Shown here: positions 17,656 through 27,285 of the stretch, one piece after another
Numbering within the stretch: the stretch's first letter is position 1
How the letters are laid out: each line of letters starts with the position of its first letter
Assembly: GCF_013377295.1 (NCBI RefSeq)
Contig: NZ_CP016180.1
Coordinates: 744,001 to 808,000 of the forward strand
DNA from: Pasteurella skyensis
Lineage (GTDB): Bacteria; Pseudomonadota; Gammaproteobacteria; Enterobacterales; Pasteurellaceae
Direction: 5' to 3'
Length of the DNA: 64,000 nt
Made by a program: the position numbers and the translations under genes
Notes under the pieces: generated by a model
Database searches by the model: none
The model's input: the letters and a program-made list of their open reading frames with translations, nothing else
What the model was told of the DNA's origin: nothing

Positions 17656-17723
17656 CCTGAGCTTGTCGAAGGGTTGCGTGTAAAATACAAGAAAAAGCAC
17701 TTACACTTCGACAGGCTCAGTGG
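17656..17723. repeat. REP-like inverted pair
   Basis: CCCTGAGCTTGTCGAAGGG at 17656 and its inverted relative CACTTCGACAGGCTCAGTG at 17705 can form a long stem. The same core (TGAGCYTGTCGAA) recurs at 20186 and three times near 63190. The remainder of the gap 17613-18005 holds an uptake-like ACCGCTATAA motif near 17835 and AT-rich DNA that could hold the next promoter. Confidence 0.75.
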
Positions 17724-18005
17724 CCGTGCTTAGGTAGGTTCAGCAATTTAGTTTCAATTTTGAATACTAATCTCAATTTAATTTACTACAATAAGGGTAA
17801 TGAATAGAAATTTTGTAAAAAATGATTAAGATCATACCGCTATAAAAGCAGTGAATGTAAAGAAAAACGATTATTTAGTTCTAAAAAATATGTGATGTGT
17901 TCTTAAATATGGTACTCGTTTTCATTTATATTGGCTATTTACTAGGGGTTTAGTAGAGAGTAATATAGTCTAGTATTTATTCTGTTTTTGATTGAGGTAA
18001 ATAAA

Positions 18006-20156
18006 ATGTTTTCAAGAAATCGTATCTTATTATTTTTTATCATTATTTTCTCGTGTGTCAGCAATTCCTTTGCCGAAGAATTTTTCTATCGTTCAGATAA
18101 GTATCAATGCCCAGAAAGTAGGAGTGATAATAAAACTTGGGTAATGTGGGCTCGCTTTATTCCACAGGGTGATGATATAGATGTAATGTTTTATTGGAAT
18201 CCTACTGATGATGCTACAGAATTTAAAGTAAAGAAATCCGATATTAAAAATGGTACAGCATCCATTAAACACTATAAAATACACAATATTGAAAATATCT
18301 GGAAAGGCAAACCATTAGTTATTGATACTGGTTGTACTGAAAAACCAACGTTGATGCCAGTGAAAAATACGATGGTAAATCTATTGCAAGATATAATTGA
18401 TACGTTAAATAAACGTCCAATAACAAGTAATCAATATGTACTGAGTATACAAAAATGGTGGAAATTACCACCTGAATCTTGGTTGCCTGAATTAGATCAA
18501 AAAACAATAAAAACAAACTATAACAATGCTTGGATTAAACTTTATGATGATTATCCTGAAGCTATGCGTAAGCAATTCCAACAACCAAATATCAGTGAAA
18601 AAGAGGCTAAACAAATTGTTAATGATATGATGGCTACAATCGAACAAGTAATAAGTACTTATAATGATGACGATTACAAGTATAAATTATTAAATGTGTT
18701 AGATGATATGACATTGTATTGGGCATTCCTACACCGAAATAACCCTGAACAAGCTAAGATATTTGCTGTAAAAAGTGCTGATGAGTTATGTAAAATGGCA
18801 TCAATGCCAAGAAGAATTAATTCTCAAACTGATTTACGATGGATAACAAAATTACCACAGCCATTGTGGAGTCGTGCGTATGCAGAGAAAGTTTTACAGT
18901 GGGCGAGATCGTGTAAAAAGAATGATGATAAGATTATCCGTACACTTAAAAATGAATGGCAAGATATAGAAAAAATGGTGCAATCATATCCACAATTTAT
19001 TGAGATACTCAATAAGAAATTGTCACAACCTATTAATATTCAAGCATTAAAAACACAGCAACTGAGCAATAAATTTATTGATGAAGAAAGAGAGGGTTTC
19101 TATATTTCTAAAGTCCTACGGGAATTTACAGAACAACACTTTATTAAGCCATACTTGTTATCTTCTGTTCCAAACGTAGCTGAAAATTTGGCAAGTGTTG
19201 GTAAACAGCAACTTAGTGAAAATAAACTCACTATTACTCAATTAGGTCATTTTTGTTCAAAGCAGGCAGAAAACATTACTTACAGAGAGTTACGAACGCA
19301 GATTATTAAGGGATGTGATAATTTATTAGTTCAAGAAATCGTGAATATTGGTAACACAGTGCCAGCAGAAGTAGAAAAACAATTAGAAATGCTTCCTCAA
19401 AATATTGAAGGCATAGAAAAACTTGAACAACTTACTCAGCAACTACGACTAGAACCTCGTTATTATTACAGTGACATCTTTAAAAAAGCGTTTACTGATT
19501 TACAGAAATCATATCAGCCCGTGTGGGATGCCATAGATAGCAAATATCAAGAGATGGATACAGTAATGAGTGCTAACCTCTCAAAAGAATATCAACCTTT
19601 TTTAGATGAAGATGATTTAGATGTAATAAATACAAAAATAAAAGAGCTAGCGAATAAGTATGAGCAGTTTAGCCAAATAGATTATGATGTAATAAAACAT
19701 TTAGATACCTACAATGCTACGTTGTCTAATCTACAAGATAAACTATCAGATAAAGCCAAAGAGCTTACTTGTAACAAAGTATGGAATGAGAGCGAGTTCC
19801 CTAGTGATTATGCAGATAAACAGATAAATGATGGTTATTTTAAGAATAGCAGTCTCAAAGAAGCTTTTTGTGATATGGAAAGAGGATTTAAAGAGCGTGA
19901 AGCAACCTTTGGGGTCAAAGTATCAGGGGTCTTCTCAAAAACCTACTCTTTCTTTTTAACGTATCAAAGTGATACTAATAAAGAGGTAACGATTTCTATT
20001 GATTTACTAGAAGATGACGGTAATGACAATATTCTCAATTTAGATAATTTCCAAACATCAGTAGGAAAACCTAATATTCAAGCCATTGAAAAGTATAAGC
20101 AACGTAATCGCTTGATGGGATGTTTCAAATATCCAAATGTATGTGTAACACAGTAA
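18006..20156 (+). CDS. large secreted protein of unknown function
   Basis: 716 residues from the ATG at 18006, chosen for GAGGTAAATAAA just ahead. A signal peptide (about 1-23, NSFAEE) opens it. The N-terminal 100 residues are beta-rich with paired cysteines (YQCPES, DTGCTEK). The long middle part is helical, with tryptophans and many Gln/Lys/Glu, likely coiled. The end again has cysteines (LTCNKVW, EAFCDME, MGCFKYPNVC). I recognise no domain. It sits alone between two REP-like pairs among the WG genes, so a role in the same envelope setting is only a guess. Confidence 0.65.
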   Translation: MFSRNRILLFFIIIFSCVSNSFAEEFFYRSDKYQCPESRSDNKTWVMWARFIPQGDDIDVMFYWNPTDDATEFKVKKSDIKNGTASIKHYKIHNIENIWKGKPLVIDTGCTEKPTLMPVKNTMVNLLQDIIDTLNKRPITSNQYVLSIQKWWKLPPESWLPELDQKTIKTNYNNAWIKLYDDYPEAMRKQFQQPNISEKEAKQIVNDMMATIEQVISTYNDDDYKYKLLNVLDDMTLYWAFLHRNNPEQAKIFAVKSADELCKMASMPRRINSQTDLRWITKLPQPLWSRAYAEKVLQWARSCKKNDDKIIRTLKNEWQDIEKMVQSYPQFIEILNKKLSQPINIQALKTQQLSNKFIDEEREGFYISKVLREFTEQHFIKPYLLSSVPNVAENLASVGKQQLSENKLTITQLGHFCSKQAENITYRELRTQIIKGCDNLLVQEIVNIGNTVPAEVEKQLEMLPQNIEGIEKLEQLTQQLRLEPRYYYSDIFKKAFTDLQKSYQPVWDAIDSKYQEMDTVMSANLSKEYQPFLDEDDLDVINTKIKELANKYEQFSQIDYDVIKHLDTYNATLSNLQDKLSDKAKELTCNKVWNESEFPSDYADKQINDGYFKNSSLKEAFCDMERGFKEREATFGVKVSGVFSKTYSFFLTYQSDTNKEVTISIDLLEDDGNDNILNLDNFQTSVGKPNIQAIEKYKQRNRLMGCFKYPNVCVTQ

Positions 20157-20185
20157 TTGAGAATAGTGTTTAAAAAAAGCACGGT

Positions 20186-20242
20186 TACTGAGTTTGTCGA
20201 AGTATAAGTACTTTGTGCGGTATGCTTCTCGACAAACTCAGG
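20186..20242. repeat. REP-like inverted pair
   Basis: TACTGAGTTTGTCGAAGTA at 20186 and CTTCTCGACAAACTCAGG at 20225 form an inverted pair of the same family as 17656-17723. The gap 20157-20481 also has an exact uptake signal at 20434; otherwise I see nothing in it. Confidence 0.7.
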
Positions 20243-20433
20243 AAACGGAAAACAACATCGAATGATCTTATTTTAAATTTAATTGAGTATACAATTAACA
20301 TAAATCAATGGTGATTTAAAATCGTCCAACCCAAAGTTGCTAAATGAATCTCGGTATTTCTAATAACTATCTATTACCCTCATATATTAAAAGATAACAC
20401 AGTATAAATATTGCAAAAAATTGTAAAAATCGT

Positions 20434-20442
20434 ACCGCTTGT
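20434..20442 (-). other. exact uptake-signal core ACAAGCGGT
   Basis: ACCGCTTGT on the + strand. Exact match to the nine-base core known for the Apl-type uptake signal of Pasteurellaceae, with AT-rich flank including TTGCAAAAAA on its expected side. Confidence 0.8.
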
Positions 20443-20481
20443 GTTATATATAGAACAATATTTTTTCAAAAAGGAATCATT

Positions 20482-22329
20482 ATGAAACTGAATTATAAAC
20501 ATTTACTGCTTAGCACAATGCTATTTTATCCACTTTCATTATTTGCAACGGATAAGCCAGTCTATTTGGATTATGATAAGGTGAATATTCAGTTCAAAAC
20601 GGCGCTTATCCGTGTTAATAAGGGTTATAAGACAGGTTTTATAGATAAACAAGGTAATAGGATAATTGATGTAATTTATGATCATATTGATTATTTCGAT
20701 AAAGATGGGCTTGCAGTTGCAGTAAAAGATAAAAAAAGTGGCTTGATCAATAAAAAAGGGGAAATTGTTGTTCCTTTTGAATATGATGCAATCGATAGAA
20801 ATGAAAAAAATAATAGCTATAAAATTCTCATTAATAATCAGTGGGGAGTAGTAGATAAAGCATTTAAACCGATTATTCCTACTGAATATGAGGAAATTAT
20901 TGTTCAAAATAGTGGTTATATTTTATATAAAGACTCTCTTTATAAATTGGCTGATGCTGATGGAAACATTATTACACCCTCAGGTTTTGATCAAATTGAA
21001 TATTTTGCAGATAATACGGTGATGGTTCGTATAGAGGGGCGTTGGCATTTCTTTGATACACAAACAAAGCAGGTTGATAAAGTTGCTTATGATAAGGTGA
21101 AGCCTCTACAAGAGGATTTCCTATTAGTGCGTCAAAAAGGGGAATTTTCTATTATTAATGCTAAAACCAACAAGGTTGTTGTGCCTTTTGGCTATAACCA
21201 TAAAAGTTTTGTGGGGCAGGATTTAATTACCGTAAAAAAAGATAATAAAATCGGTTTATTTAATTTTAAAGGTGAAATGGTTCTAGCACCAACTTATGAT
21301 GCGATTGGTTATTTTAGTCGGGATACAACTGCGGATGTGAGACAAGGTGATCTAGCAGGACGTATCAATACAAAAGGCGAACTTGTCACGCCAATGCAAT
21401 ATATTCCCGATATGGCTTACAATTCTAATGGATATGATATTCAACAAAGTGTTGACAAAAAATGGCATATTTTAACAAGAAATGAAGGGAAAGAAATTGG
21501 TTGGAAATCAGGGGTAGATAAAGTTTATTTTGTAGGGGAAAAATATTTTGCCATAAAAGATAAGGGGAAAAATTATCTTGTGGATATACGTCCTCCTTAC
21601 AAAATTTTCACTACCTTAGACCGCTATGATGCAATAAAAGGGCATTACTGTGGTGATTGTTATAATGGCAATATGATTGTAACTAAAAATGGTAAATATG
21701 GCTTTATCAACTCTCAGGGTAAAGAGTTGATTAAACCGATATACGATCAATTACTGAGTTGGACAACTGCAAATTTATTATTTAAAAAAGGCAATAAATA
21801 TGGCGTGGTTGATTTTAATGGAAAAGTTGAAGTGGAAGCAAAATATGACAAATTAGAGTGGTTAGATTGTTATTCAGAATCAAGAGGTCTTGCTTATCTT
21901 GGTGATAAATGGCAATTAATCGATATACATTCTCAACCCGTTAGCCCGTTATTTGACACAAAATTGGTGAGTATTATATATTCGATGGAGAGCCTTGTAG
22001 TAAAAGATCAAAAAACAGGACTTTATGGTTTATTCGATTTTGATGGTAATGAGGTGATCCCTGCAAAATATACAAGGGTAATGGCAGGAAAAACGATTAT
22101 TGAAGTCACTCAGCAAGAGGAAATAGCCTTATTTAATAAACAAGGAAAACAGATAACGCCTTTTAAATCTAAAACAGAATTTAGAGGTTATGATTATAGT
22201 ACTGAAAATAATATAGTCATTATCCATTATCTTGTTGGACGAGAGCTGTATTGGACGATTTATGATATCGCAACGGGTAAGGCGTTATATACTAATGAGA
22301 AATTACAAGATGAATCCCCAAATCCTTAA
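20482..22329 (+). CDS. secreted WG-repeat protein 2
   Basis: 615 residues. Signal peptide about 1-22 (LFA). WG-type repeats every 25-50 residues: TGFIDKQGNRIIDVIYD, SGLINKKGEIVVPFEYD, WGVVDKAFKPIIPTEYE, IGLFNFKGEMVLAPTYD, YGFINSQGKELIKPIYD, YGVVDFNGKVEVEAKYD, YGLFDFDGNEVIPAKYT. A CGDCYNG cysteine pair is near 390. The ribosome site is AAAGGAATCATT. Paralogue of 15251, 22499 and 25215. Confidence 0.87.
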   Translation: MKLNYKHLLLSTMLFYPLSLFATDKPVYLDYDKVNIQFKTALIRVNKGYKTGFIDKQGNRIIDVIYDHIDYFDKDGLAVAVKDKKSGLINKKGEIVVPFEYDAIDRNEKNNSYKILINNQWGVVDKAFKPIIPTEYEEIIVQNSGYILYKDSLYKLADADGNIITPSGFDQIEYFADNTVMVRIEGRWHFFDTQTKQVDKVAYDKVKPLQEDFLLVRQKGEFSIINAKTNKVVVPFGYNHKSFVGQDLITVKKDNKIGLFNFKGEMVLAPTYDAIGYFSRDTTADVRQGDLAGRINTKGELVTPMQYIPDMAYNSNGYDIQQSVDKKWHILTRNEGKEIGWKSGVDKVYFVGEKYFAIKDKGKNYLVDIRPPYKIFTTLDRYDAIKGHYCGDCYNGNMIVTKNGKYGFINSQGKELIKPIYDQLLSWTTANLLFKKGNKYGVVDFNGKVEVEAKYDKLEWLDCYSESRGLAYLGDKWQLIDIHSQPVSPLFDTKLVSIIYSMESLVVKDQKTGLYGLFDFDGNEVIPAKYTRVMAGKTIIEVTQQEEIALFNKQGKQITPFKSKTEFRGYDYSTENNIVIIHYLVGRELYWTIYDIATGKALYTNEKLQDESPNP

Positions 22330-22347
22330 ATACTACTTTCTTAAATT

Positions 22348-22430
22348 ACGGATAATTCGGAATATGTTTGCGGATAATCTGGAATATATTGGTGGATAAT
22401 ATGGAATACATGAGCGGATAATTCGAAAAA
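22348..22430. repeat. four iterated 22-bp units
   Basis: Units begin at 22348, 22370, 22392 and 22414, exactly 22 bases apart. The shared form is GCGGATAATNYGGAATA followed by five variable bases; the last unit decays after GCGGATAATTCG. They are contiguous, so not a CRISPR array. Several terminal copies of a ~20-bp site are typical of IS21-family ends, so this may be a solo end or footprint of such an element. Confidence 0.7.
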
Positions 22431-22498
22431 ATTAACTTAATACCTTTAAAAATAGATGAATAAATTTACCACCGCTAATAAAAATCGGAGATTAAAAA

Positions 22499-24325
22499 AT
22501 GAAAAAATTATTATTAACAACCCTAATGTTGAGTGCTATCTCTGTTAGCCAAGCAACGATTTTTTTACCTTATGAGGACATCGATTCTATTGATGATCAT
22601 TTAGTCGTGTATAAAAACAATCAAATTGGTGTGCTTGATAAAGCAGGTAAGTTGATGACTCCTTTGATGGATGGTGAGATTATAGCCATATTTGATGATG
22701 TAATTATTAGTAGAACAGAAAATAAAGTTACATTTACTGATAATGATGGAAAGGTTGTATTAGAAACTAATCATCGTTTTATCGATATTTATGATGATAA
22801 ATTGGTGCAATTAAAAGATCATGATAACTGGGAATATTATTTAGTCGATCATAAAGGTAATAAAGTTGAAGTTAATAAAAACGATGTGATCTATAAAAAT
22901 AGGAAAATAGAAAATAAAGACTATAATAAGTATGCGTTGATTGACACCACAACTAATAAAGTTTTAGTTCCTGTTGGAAAGTATAAAGAGATTAGAAAAT
23001 TTAATAAATTTGACTTAGCTGAAGTAAAAAAAGGGTATGACAAACTTGGTTTTATTGATCTAAATGGACAAGAAGTAGTACCTTGTTTGTATAGTAATTT
23101 TAGAGTCTTAGATATGGGCTATATTGCCTTTGAAACGCAACAACGCCTATGGGGAATAATGGATAAAACGGGCAAAATTATTTTAAAAGCACAATATGAT
23201 GAAATTAAAAATTATAATTACTCAGCTTTTTCCAAAGATATTGCGCTTATTCGATTAGATAATCGAGAAGGATTTTTAGATAAAAATCTAACAGAAATTA
23301 TTCCTCCAAAATATCAAGATATAGGCTTGGTTGATAGAACTAAGGACTTAGTTGAGCTTAAATTAAATGGTAAAACTAAGATCATAAATAGAGAATTTAA
23401 AGAGCTATTTGTTAATAATAACTATGATGATATTGCTGGTGATTATGATTTTAAAGATCTTTTAGAAGTGAAGAAAGGTGAGTTGTATGGTTTGTTTACC
23501 AAAGAAGGGAAAGAAATCATTCCAGTGAAATATCCTTATATTTCTAAAATGGAAGGTGGTTTTATTAAAGTCGCTACTGCTGACAGCTTATATGGCGCCT
23601 ATGATACGACGGGGAAAGTAATAGCCCCAGCGATTTATAAAAGACTCTGGTTTTCTCCACCGATGTTTTTTTATGAGCTTAATGATAAAGACAAAGGGAG
23701 AATGGACTTAGCGGGTAATAAAATAAATTTAGCTGAATATGAAAAGGGTTTTGTGCTTTCTTCTAATCTATTGGCTGTGAAGAAAGAAAAAGGCAACTGG
23801 GGATTAATTGATAACAATAAAAGAACAGTATTAGATTTTGATTATGAAAGTATGCGATATCTTTCTGATGATAAATTACTTTTTAGGAAAAAAACCTTAT
23901 TTGGATTAGGAAAGGTAAGTGATTGGGGAGTGATGGATTTTAAAGGTAATGTCGTTACAGAACCAAGTTTTACTATTTATAAAAGTGTTAATAGACGTTT
24001 TATTCCAGATAATCTTCTTACTATTTCTACCAAAGCGTTTAATGTTGGTTTTTTAGACAAAGAAACAGGAAAAATCGCCATTGAGCCTAAGTATAATGAA
24101 TTATTAAATGGTTTTACCGAAAAAGAGCAACAATACCTTTTTGTGAAAAGTAATGATGGTATAGGCGCGCTAAATCTTACCCAGAGAAAAGAAATTGTAC
24201 CACCAAAATACGATAACCTTAAAATGCTCGATAATGATTTTTTTGTAGCTTATAAAGGTAGTATTTGGAGCGTCTATGATAATAAAGGGAAGAAGCTTTA
24301 TGAGAGAAAAACTATCACAAAGTAA
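22499..24325 (+). CDS. secreted WG-repeat protein 3
   Basis: 608 residues, signal peptide about 1-19 (SQA). Repeats such as IGVLDKAGKLMTPLMD, LGFIDLNGQEVVPCLYS, WGIMDKTGKIILKAQYD, EGFLDKNLTEIIPPKYQ, YGLFTKEGKEIIPVKYP and WGVMDFKGNVVTEPSF. The ribosome site is CGGAGATTAAAAA. The 3' end overlaps the start of the Sel1 gene by 26 bases. Confidence 0.87.
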   Translation: MKKLLLTTLMLSAISVSQATIFLPYEDIDSIDDHLVVYKNNQIGVLDKAGKLMTPLMDGEIIAIFDDVIISRTENKVTFTDNDGKVVLETNHRFIDIYDDKLVQLKDHDNWEYYLVDHKGNKVEVNKNDVIYKNRKIENKDYNKYALIDTTTNKVLVPVGKYKEIRKFNKFDLAEVKKGYDKLGFIDLNGQEVVPCLYSNFRVLDMGYIAFETQQRLWGIMDKTGKIILKAQYDEIKNYNYSAFSKDIALIRLDNREGFLDKNLTEIIPPKYQDIGLVDRTKDLVELKLNGKTKIINREFKELFVNNNYDDIAGDYDFKDLLEVKKGELYGLFTKEGKEIIPVKYPYISKMEGGFIKVATADSLYGAYDTTGKVIAPAIYKRLWFSPPMFFYELNDKDKGRMDLAGNKINLAEYEKGFVLSSNLLAVKKEKGNWGLIDNNKRTVLDFDYESMRYLSDDKLLFRKKTLFGLGKVSDWGVMDFKGNVVTEPSFTIYKSVNRRFIPDNLLTISTKAFNVGFLDKETGKIAIEPKYNELLNGFTEKEQQYLFVKSNDGIGALNLTQRKEIVPPKYDNLKMLDNDFFVAYKGSIWSVYDNKGKKLYERKTITK

Positions 24326-25196
24326 AAGATTTAAGATAAAACAATATCTTTCCACTATTTGCTTATTGTTTTGTTTTCAAGTTCAAGCAAATGAACTTTC
24401 CGAAATGTCTCTTGAGCGTTTGCAAGACTATTGTCAGAAGGAATACAAACACGGTTGTTATGAAACTATTTATTCACGTCAAAAAAAAGACCAACAGCGT
24501 ATGTTGAAGCATTTAGGAAAGCTTTGTTATTTAGGTATGAAAAAGGCTTGTATTGAAGGTCGTAAATTGAAAAAACAACAATATAAACCTGAATTACCAA
24601 AGGTGCAAGCAACTAATGGTAACCTAGATGCTCAATATGATTTAGCACTTTCTTATTTAAAAAAATCTAAACCTTTATATTCTGAAGCATTAAAATGGTT
24701 GAATAAAGCAGCAGAAAATAATTCTCTTATTGCTCAATATGAACTTGCTTATTTATATCATTTTGGTCGAGGGGTTAAGCAATCTTTTGACAAAAAAATG
24801 GAGTGGTTAAAGCGTGCAGCAGAAGGTGGGTATAGCCAAGCACAATATGATTTAAGTAAATATTACTACACGGAAGAAAGCGGTGTAGAGGCTAATCAAA
24901 AAGCATTTTCTTGGGCATTAAAAGCCGCAAAACAGAAATATACTGAGGCAGAATATTTGTTAGGCGTTTATTATTTGTACGGCATAGGTACTAATGTGAA
25001 TTTTGACAAAGCGGTGGAATATTTTGAAAAAGTTAACGCAAAAGAATATGAAAATGTTTATCATAGGCTTACGACGCTTAATAAAACAGGGCAAGGAGTT
25101 CGTCAATGTCGATGTCGTTCTTATCCCACAACAAATTATACCAAACAGAGAAATTTAAATTTAATGCAGACAACAAAGAATATCCTTAATAATTAA
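24300..25196 (+). CDS. secreted Sel1-repeat protein
   Basis: 298 residues from the ATG at 24300; GGGAAGAAG lies ahead, and a longer in-frame start has no site. A basic N-terminus and hydrophobic stretch end QVQA, so it is probably periplasmic. Sel1-like repeats cover about 105-260: AQYDLALSYL, AQYELAYLYHFGRGV, AQYDLSKYYY, AEYLLGVYYLYGIG. The last ~40 residues (CRCRSYPTTNYTKQR...) do not resemble a Sel1 unit; another frame there reads QGKEFVNVDVVLIPQQ, so a late frameshift is possible. Overlaps WG-repeat gene 3. Confidence 0.75.
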   Translation: MREKLSQSKRFKIKQYLSTICLLFCFQVQANELSEMSLERLQDYCQKEYKHGCYETIYSRQKKDQQRMLKHLGKLCYLGMKKACIEGRKLKKQQYKPELPKVQATNGNLDAQYDLALSYLKKSKPLYSEALKWLNKAAENNSLIAQYELAYLYHFGRGVKQSFDKKMEWLKRAAEGGYSQAQYDLSKYYYTEESGVEANQKAFSWALKAAKQKYTEAEYLLGVYYLYGIGTNVNFDKAVEYFEKVNAKEYENVYHRLTTLNKTGQGVRQCRCRSYPTTNYTKQRNLNLMQTTKNILNN

Positions 25197-25214
25197 CTCA
25201 GATAAGGAAAATAA

Positions 25215-27137
25215 ATGAAATTTTTATTTAATACCACTAAATACTGTTTAATCATTTTTTGTATTATTAGCACATCATTTTCTGTTTTTGCAATAGAAAC
25301 GGCAGAATTGGAAAAGCCGTCATCATCAAAAATATCTTTGAAAAAAATATTTCAAGATATTAAATATGACAACATTCACCCTTTTTATAATGGATTGGCA
25401 TTAGTTGAAAAGGATAATAAATTTGGTTATATAAATTCTGATGGAGATATTGTTATCCCAATTAAATACGTTTGGGCAACACGGTTTCATAATGGACGAG
25501 CTTTTGTTGTCAAAGAAAATTTTTGGGGTCACCAAAAAATTGCGTTAATTGATAATATGGGTAAGTTGTTAACAGAGTTTAAGTATGATTCGGCTGAGTT
25601 TGCTAATAGAAATGCTTTTGAATTGAAAGCAACAAAAGATAAAAGAGGTAAGCAATTTATTTTTGCGATGGAATCAAGTTACCTTGGATATGATGCAAGT
25701 GAATTTGACCCAAATGAGTTAATAATGGTATCAGAAAATAATAAATATGGGTTTATTGATACTTCTGGAAAAGAGGTTATACCATTAATTTATGATTCTG
25801 CTAGTCACTTTAATGAAAGAGATTTTGATAATGTTTCACGTGTTTGGGTAAATGGGAAAGCAGGCTTGATTGACCGTAAAGGGAATTATATTCTTGAACA
25901 TAAATATGATTATATTCAATCATTTAAAAATAATATTGCCTATGTCGATTTGAAGGGAAGAAGGGAAATAATTAATCTCAACAAAGCGAATGAAGTAAAA
26001 GATCTTCTTTTAATTAAAAAAGTCAATAATGACACCATAAATACACAACTGAATGCTAACTGTACAATTGATAAACATAGTACTGGGTGGTATTACGGAT
26101 TATTTAATCCTTCAGGAAAGTTAGCGATTGATTGTGTGTATCATCATATCTACTTTTTAACAAAAGATTTTATCAATGTAGAGCTAAATGATAAAGAAGG
26201 AGTAATTGACAAAAAAGGAAAGTTAATTATTCCGATTGAGTATGAGGATCTTAACTTGTTAGGCAATAAGTTTTTTATTGTTCGTGAAACAAGATCAGAT
26301 GGAAGATTTGATGAAGAGTATTATGGAGTATTTGACACAAAAGGCATTCTCTTATTTCCTATTGAGTACGAAGATATCAGTGAAATTAAAATAAATAATC
26401 ATTCTTTATTTATTTTGCGTAAGAAAGATAAAGAGGCCTTGGTTACTCCTACTGGAGAGGTAATTATTCCCTTTAAACCACATAGCATTGAACAAATAAA
26501 AGAGAATTATTTTTTATTACGAGGAAGGGATAATAATACTTTTATTAAAGTTATGAATAATAAACCTATTACCACAGCAATATTCGATCCTATTAGTCAC
26601 TATACATCAGGAGCAACAGAATTTAGTGTATATGATAAGAATAAAACTGGTGTAATAGATTATACAGGGAAAATAATTATTCCTTTAACAGAAAAGTTTG
26701 CTTATATTTATGAATTTAAAAATGGGCTTGCAAAGGTTATATCTCCAGAAGGGAGGTATGGCATCATTGATAAGAAAGGTAAAATTGTTATTCCAATGAA
26801 CTATGAAAATATTGAACTACCTCAATATGGGTTAATTATAGTAACGAATAAAGAGAAATCAGGTATTTTAAATCAACAAGGTGAATTAATAGTACCGCTA
26901 AAATATGATGCTATTAAAATAGAAAAGCGTTATCTATTGACTTTCAATCAAATTGGTAGAAAAAAAGAATATAGTATTCTTAAACATAATGGAGAGGTAA
27001 TTATTAAACCTACTATTGATAGATTATATACTTCTGTTATTCTCGGTGAACCTGTATTCCGTATAGAAAAAGATGGTAAATGGACATTGTATGATATAGA
27101 TAAAAATGTGATTAAACAGGGAATTTTATTTGAATAA
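25215..27137 (+). CDS. secreted WG-repeat protein 4
   Basis: 640 residues, signal peptide about 1-27 (SVFA). WG-type units: FGYINSDGDIVIPIKYV, YGFIDTSGKEVIPLIYD, AGLIDRKGNYILEHKYD, EGVIDKKGKLIIPIEYE, YGVFDTKGILLFPIEYE, TGVIDYTGKIIIPLTE, YGIIDKKGKIVIPMNYE, SGILNQQGELIVPLKYD. It starts 19 bases after the Sel1 gene with AAGGAAAATAA, so 22499-27137 is probably one operon. Confidence 0.87.
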   Translation: MKFLFNTTKYCLIIFCIISTSFSVFAIETAELEKPSSSKISLKKIFQDIKYDNIHPFYNGLALVEKDNKFGYINSDGDIVIPIKYVWATRFHNGRAFVVKENFWGHQKIALIDNMGKLLTEFKYDSAEFANRNAFELKATKDKRGKQFIFAMESSYLGYDASEFDPNELIMVSENNKYGFIDTSGKEVIPLIYDSASHFNERDFDNVSRVWVNGKAGLIDRKGNYILEHKYDYIQSFKNNIAYVDLKGRREIINLNKANEVKDLLLIKKVNNDTINTQLNANCTIDKHSTGWYYGLFNPSGKLAIDCVYHHIYFLTKDFINVELNDKEGVIDKKGKLIIPIEYEDLNLLGNKFFIVRETRSDGRFDEEYYGVFDTKGILLFPIEYEDISEIKINNHSLFILRKKDKEALVTPTGEVIIPFKPHSIEQIKENYFLLRGRDNNTFIKVMNNKPITTAIFDPISHYTSGATEFSVYDKNKTGVIDYTGKIIIPLTEKFAYIYEFKNGLAKVISPEGRYGIIDKKGKIVIPMNYENIELPQYGLIIVTNKEKSGILNQQGELIVPLKYDAIKIEKRYLLTFNQIGRKKEYSILKHNGEVIIKPTIDRLYTSVILGEPVFRIEKDGKWTLYDIDKNVIKQGILFE

Positions 27138-27285
27138 TGGACAGATATATACAAACGAATATTGTTAATATCGCCTCTGCAATATAATCAATAGATCTAT
27201 AAAGGATAATTTGCGAATTGATTATTATAAATAAATTTGCAAATTTTCAACACAATCTACCCGCTATAAATAAGGTGAAATAAAA

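Noticed and set aside
22348-22430. Iterated 22-bp units taken as CRISPR
   Set aside because: Units are contiguous without spacers and no cas gene is present.
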